NCBI GenBank assembly: GCA_963776205.1
Contig: CAVZLR010000005.1
Span: forward strand, 62,001 to 126,000
Origin: UBA4459 sp963776205
Lineage (GTDB): Bacteria; Bacteroidota; Bacteroidia; Bacteroidales; F082
Direction: 5' to 3'
Length of the DNA: 64,000 nucleotides
Shown here: positions 60,743-64,000 of the stretch, piece by piece
How positions within the stretch are numbered: position 1 is the stretch's first letter
Layout: each line of letters begins with the position of its first letter
Notes under the pieces: generated by a model
Database searches by the model: none
What the model saw: only the letters and a program-made list of their open reading frames with translations
What the model was told of the DNA's origin: nothing
Made by a program: the position numbers and the translations under genes

Positions 60743-62035
60743 TTAATTTGAAGTCTTAAAACGGTTATAAAACCAGGAAGCTAAGATGCAACCTAAGGCG
60801 AATATGAAAAGTGGTAAAATGTAGATCAGAATATCTGAGACACCCGCATTTCTTAAAAAAATATCATAATAAGCATCAAGGCCCCAATTAAGTGGAGAAA
60901 GTTTACTGATAATATTCATCTTTTCCGACATCATGAATGTAGGTATCCAAATGCCGCCAATAGCTGCCAATATAACTACAGAAATGGAACCAAAAATGGA
61001 CGATTGTTCCTGCGAAGTGGAAATGGTGCCAATCAGTATGCCATATCCTGAGGCTGCAAGAGAAATTGAGAAAGTTACCAATAACAGCGCGAGAATACTT
61101 GATCCTAGTTCAAGAGCCGGCATACCTACCAAAGGCAGGATGTAAACACCGATCAACAGCATAAAAATCGCTTGCAGAATTCCAACCATGAAATATACAT
61201 TCGCTTTTCCGAAAATAACAGCCAGGTTGGAGCCTGGCATGGTACGCAACCTTAACGACATACCGCTTTCCCGTTCTTTAATGATGTTTCCTGCCAACGG
61301 TATTACGATGAAGAACATGGCAAAGATGGTCCAGGCGGGAACATTGTGCTGTACCGCATTTGGAACAATAATCTTTTCGCGGTTACCGGCATATTGTTCG
61401 TTCAAATTGATCATGTTTTTGAAATTACCCGATTGGTTTAACTCGATGCCCACAATTTCATTCAGCATGCTGGCATAAATACCCATGATCATTTTAGCTT
61501 CTACCGCGTAGGTAAATTCATTCAGTGCACTGGTAACAGCATGTTTGAAGGTAGGTTGTGTAATTGGATCAAAATAGATGTCAATTTCCGGGTATGGTTT
61601 ATCAGGGTCAGGTGGAGGTGAGAATAAATCTCCTTCTTCGGGTGGAAACATTAGCTGGATCTCATACCTGATCTTATTTCTTAAAGCCTCCGAAGCCCCT
61701 TCTTTAATGATGATACCTACCCTGTATTTGCCGTAGTTTACTAATTTTTTTAATTCATCCAGGCTGGGTTGGTTGCCATCAACAAGTTCATGAATTTCGA
61801 AAAAACCTGCGCTCTTTAATCCGTCCACGATATTAATCCCCAACGAATCATTGTCATAATTAACGATGAGAACGGGAGTTTGTCTTTCTTCCAGCTTCTT
61901 TAAAGTAGATTCCTGTAGCAGCGACATGATGAAGATCAGCAGCATGGGCATTACAAAAAGCATTACAAGTCCTGCCCTGTCACGCATGAGCAGGAGTAAT
62001 TCTTTAATTGTTGATGCTTTAAATTTGAGCCACAT
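60743..62035 (-). CDS. ABC-2 type transporter permease
   Basis: A 430-residue permease with one N-terminal transmembrane helix (AGLVMLFVMPMLLIFIMSLL, about 20-40), a large extracytoplasmic loop (about 45-225) and five C-terminal helices. The loop plus 5 helices, with NIIKERESGMSLRLRTMPGS between, is the YhaP/LinK-type ABC-2 layout. It is paired with the ATPase gene that ends 4 bp upstream. In this cluster it should export or flip the polyene/lipid product to the outer envelope; that is inference. Confidence 0.9.
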   Translation of the reverse strand: MWLKFKASTIKELLLLMRDRAGLVMLFVMPMLLIFIMSLLQESTLKKLEERQTPVLIVNYDNDSLGINIVDGLKSAGFFEIHELVDGNQPSLDELKKLVNYGKYRVGIIIKEGASEALRNKIRYEIQLMFPPEEGDLFSPPPDPDKPYPEIDIYFDPITQPTFKHAVTSALNEFTYAVEAKMIMGIYASMLNEIVGIELNQSGNFKNMINLNEQYAGNREKIIVPNAVQHNVPAWTIFAMFFIVIPLAGNIIKERESGMSLRLRTMPGSNLAVIFGKANVYFMVGILQAIFMLLIGVYILPLVGMPALELGSSILALLLVTFSISLAASGYGILIGTISTSQEQSSIFGSISVVILAAIGGIWIPTFMMSEKMNIISKLSPLNWGLDAYYDIFLRNAGVSDILIYILPLFIFALGCILASWFYNRFKTSN

Positions 62036-62039
62036 ATAT

Positions 62040-62795
62040 TTAATCTCTTAAACTTCTGCCTGTTAATAATAGAAAAATATCCTCTAAATTGCTGCACCCC
62101 GGATATGCTTTTATCAGTGCTGAAGGTTCGCCAATAGTGACAACTTTTCCCATATCAATAATTGCAATTTGTGAACAAAACTTTTCAGCCTCATCCATCA
62201 GGTGCGATGTGTAAACTATGGTTGTTCCTTCGTTTGCATTGAGTTGCTGCAGGTGCTCGATGATTACATTTTTTGATTGTACATCAATGCCCACTGTAGG
62301 TTCGTCGAGGAACAATATTTTTGGTTTATGTAAAATGCCCGCAATTAGGTTGATCCGGCGCTTCATGCCTCCTGAAAATGTACTGACTTTGAGGTGTAGC
62401 TTTTTTTCCAGGCCAAAATCGCTTACCGATTTGATGATCCGTTCTTTGAGCAACTTGCCACTTAATCCGTACATATTTCCGAAAAATTTCAGGTTCTCGT
62501 AAGCTGTTAATTTTGGATACAGTGCGATTTCCTGAGGAACTACGCCAATGATTTTCTTAATTGCCTCGCGCTCTGAAACCAGATGATTGCCTTCAAAATA
62601 AACATCACCTTCGTTGGCAGAAATCTGATTGCAAAGTATGGAGATAGTAGTTGTTTTACCTGCACCATTAGGCCCCAAGAGACCAAAAATATCACCTTTG
62701 TTAATCGTCAGGCTCAAGTCACTAACAGCAGCTTCATCTGCGTTTTTATAGAACTTTGTGAGATGCTTTATATCAATGATTACTTCTCTCTCCAT
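62040..62795 (-). CDS. ABC transporter ATP-binding protein
   Basis: A 251-residue ATPase subunit. Walker A GPNGAGKTTT (41-50), Q-loop VPQEIALYPKLTAYENL, signature TFSGGMKRRINL (about 140), Walker B ILFLDEPTVGIDVQS (about 160) and the H-loop in YTSHLMDEAE. It forms the exporter with the permease gene that follows. Its start shares a base with the stop of the BtrH-like gene. Confidence 0.94.
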   Translation of the reverse strand: MEREVIIDIKHLTKFYKNADEAAVSDLSLTINKGDIFGLLGPNGAGKTTTISILCNQISANEGDVYFEGNHLVSEREAIKKIIGVVPQEIALYPKLTAYENLKFFGNMYGLSGKLLKERIIKSVSDFGLEKKLHLKVSTFSGGMKRRINLIAGILHKPKILFLDEPTVGIDVQSKNVIIEHLQQLNANEGTTIVYTSHLMDEAEKFCSQIAIIDMGKVVTIGEPSALIKAYPGCSNLEDIFLLLTGRSLRD

Positions 62796-63823
62796 TATCT
62801 GATACTTTCCTGAAGTTTTCTATAGAATGTTTCCTCTTTTTCAGCAATTGCAAGTAATAGATCAGCCGCATGGTTGTAGCTTTCATCGGCTTTATTCCTG
62901 TTTTTTACTATCCTTCCCGTAATAATTGCAAACTCCCGCCACATATCACCGATAGCCGTCATTTCATAAGAAAGGGATTTCAGTTTTTCATTTCCTGTTA
63001 TTTTAGCAGCTTCCTGCAGAAAAGCAGCATACATAAACCTGAATCCGGCACCGCCGGTTCCTATCTCTTCCTGAGCCCTCACGATCTGGCCTGTAAATAA
63101 AGCAGCTTTCCTGGGACCCAGTTTTTCGGGATAGTTGCGAACTTTTTTTGCCATAAAACGGATACCATTCACGCCGAAATAATGAATAGGAATGGTCAGC
63201 ATATGTTTGCAGGTTTGCCGGATGCCTTTGTAAATGGCTGATTTCAGGTCGATGGAATCAGGAATGTTTTTAACCCAATACATATGGCCTTTAGGTGCAA
63301 AAACACCTTTGGCATAACGGACACGCATCAATTCTTTGTAGTCGAGCTGGGTAAAATCTTCCATAATCGGATCGCTGATGTTGTATGCTCCATTCTCTCT
63401 TCCAAAAACAACAATATTATGTGCATTGAAATGAAAACGATAAGGGGCCGGAAAATAGGAGAGGTGGTAAACACCCACCAGCATACCTGTTGGTATTCCT
63501 TTAGCAATGTTTGCATCGAGAGCTTCCATAGCTTTTTGCGGACTGTTTCTGAATCTCCTCTTTTCAAATGATACACCTAAACGTTTTGAAATACGGCTGA
63601 AAATAATACCTGGCAATGGCCTGAATGAAGTAACCGGAATACCATCCACTTTCAGAAATGGCATATGAGAAAAGAACAGGCCGGATCCAATTCCAAATAC
63701 CAATGGTTCGCTCAATTCTACATCATAGTATCTCAGTAAATTTGAGACAACACCATTTTCACAATGCGCCGATTGTCGATGCTCAAATGCTTTATCTTTA
63801 ATTAGTATCCCCTTTATGCTCAT
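62795..63823 (-). CDS. BtrH-like protein with N-terminal papain-fold domain
   Basis: A 342-residue protein with the butirosin BtrH N-terminal domain. RQSAHCENG (Cys21) is the likely nucleophile, and the His and Asp of a transglutaminase/peptidase-like triad may be in FHFNAHNIVVFGRE and ISDP (about 135-152). A DUF4872-like second half follows. In butirosin synthesis BtrH transfers an acyl group from ACP to the product. Here an analogous transfer of the acyl chain from the cluster ACP to an acceptor, such as a resorcinol, is plausible. Its start overlaps the preceding stop (ATGA). Confidence 0.82.
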   Translation of the reverse strand: MSIKGILIKDKAFEHRQSAHCENGVVSNLLRYYDVELSEPLVFGIGSGLFFSHMPFLKVDGIPVTSFRPLPGIIFSRISKRLGVSFEKRRFRNSPQKAMEALDANIAKGIPTGMLVGVYHLSYFPAPYRFHFNAHNIVVFGRENGAYNISDPIMEDFTQLDYKELMRVRYAKGVFAPKGHMYWVKNIPDSIDLKSAIYKGIRQTCKHMLTIPIHYFGVNGIRFMAKKVRNYPEKLGPRKAALFTGQIVRAQEEIGTGGAGFRFMYAAFLQEAAKITGNEKLKSLSYEMTAIGDMWREFAIITGRIVKNRNKADESYNHAADLLLAIAEKEETFYRKLQESIR

Positions 63824-64000
63824 TTCTTCAATATGTTTATATCTCTAAGCTGGCCGGGAGTAATATTAAAAATATCTGCATATTGTATAATAATTTCTTC
63901 TGACAGTTTGTTGAAGTGTTTCGGTCTCAGGTGTTTTTTAACAGTCCACTTCCATAAGCCCATATATTTTGATAATAAACCTACATCCATAATATTTTTT
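63820..64000 (-). CDS. Unidentified gene cut by the right edge
   Basis: At least 56 residues are visible: an in-frame ATG at 63990 would give MDVGLLSKYMGLWKWTVKKH and so on, ending RDINILKK, but the frame stays open to the edge, so the true start may be outside. The stop overlaps the BtrH-like start as ATGA, so it belongs to the operon. I do not recognise the family. Confidence 0.55.
   Translation of the reverse strand, partial: KNIMDVGLLSKYMGLWKWTVKKHLRPKHFNKLSEEIIIQYADIFNITPGQLRDINILKK

Overview
The window is a chromosomal segment of a Bacteroidota bacterium. The evidence is low GC content, TTTG/TAnnTTTG-type promoters, Type IX secretion (T9SS) C-terminal sorting domains on several large secreted proteins, a lipoprotein GH2/GH92 glycan locus, and an aryl-polyene/flexirubin-type gene cluster. 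A pyruvate:ferredoxin oxidoreductase and an acyl-CoA carboxylase beta subunit of the propionyl/methylmalonyl type point to a facultative or anaerobic metabolism. I cannot place the organism below phylum.

Layout: 1-6.6 kb holds housekeeping genes: acyl-CoA carboxylase beta (cut by the left edge), a MmcQ/YjbR protein, a frameshifted secreted protein, mutS2 with a membrane-anchored thioredoxin, and a ferredoxin-NADP reductase. 6.7-17.2 kb is a plus-strand operon that reads as an N-glycan degradation locus: GH2 beta-mannosidase, FucP-type sugar transporter, glycosylasparaginase, GH92 alpha-mannosidase and a T9SS-exported BNR/VPS10-repeat protein. Its first four genes carry about ten single-base indels, yet their motifs are intact. 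17.2-22.3 kb is a pyruvate oxidation module: a dihydroorotate-dehydrogenase-like flavoprotein, nifJ and a ferredoxin. 22.4-26.2 kb has small enzymes and unknowns, including an intact paralogue of the broken secreted protein at 2.1 kb.

26.4-31.9 kb is a tight five-gene minus-strand operon that I consider the most interesting system in the window: a threonine-synthase-like PLP enzyme, a DUF1611 (DgcN-like) protein, a MurL-like PP-loop protein, a creatininase-family amidohydrolase and a dipeptide-epimerase-family enzyme. Three of the five belong to families tied to D/L-glutamate stereochemistry. 32.0-42.0 kb returns to housekeeping: sppA, folK, a deoxynucleoside kinase, an OmpA/TPR outer-membrane protein, an rRNA/tRNA methyltransferase, mutS and an SDR protein.

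42.1-54.6 kb is accessory. Three tandem T9SS genes (LRR-like, GH3, FG-GAP) share an almost identical promoter and the same C-terminal sorting domain but have unrelated passenger domains. They are followed by two serine hydrolases, a beta-barrel protein, a regulator/membrane-protein pair and a lipoprotein truncated haemoglobin. The region ends at tRNA-Leu and tRNA-Gly genes, with a collapsed tRNA-Leu remnant beside them. 55.5-64.0 kb is a minus-strand aryl-polyene/flexirubin-like cluster: dehydratase, four ketosynthase-type proteins of which two lack the catalytic Cys, ACP, thioesterase, ABC exporter, BtrH-like protein and a gene cut by the right edge.
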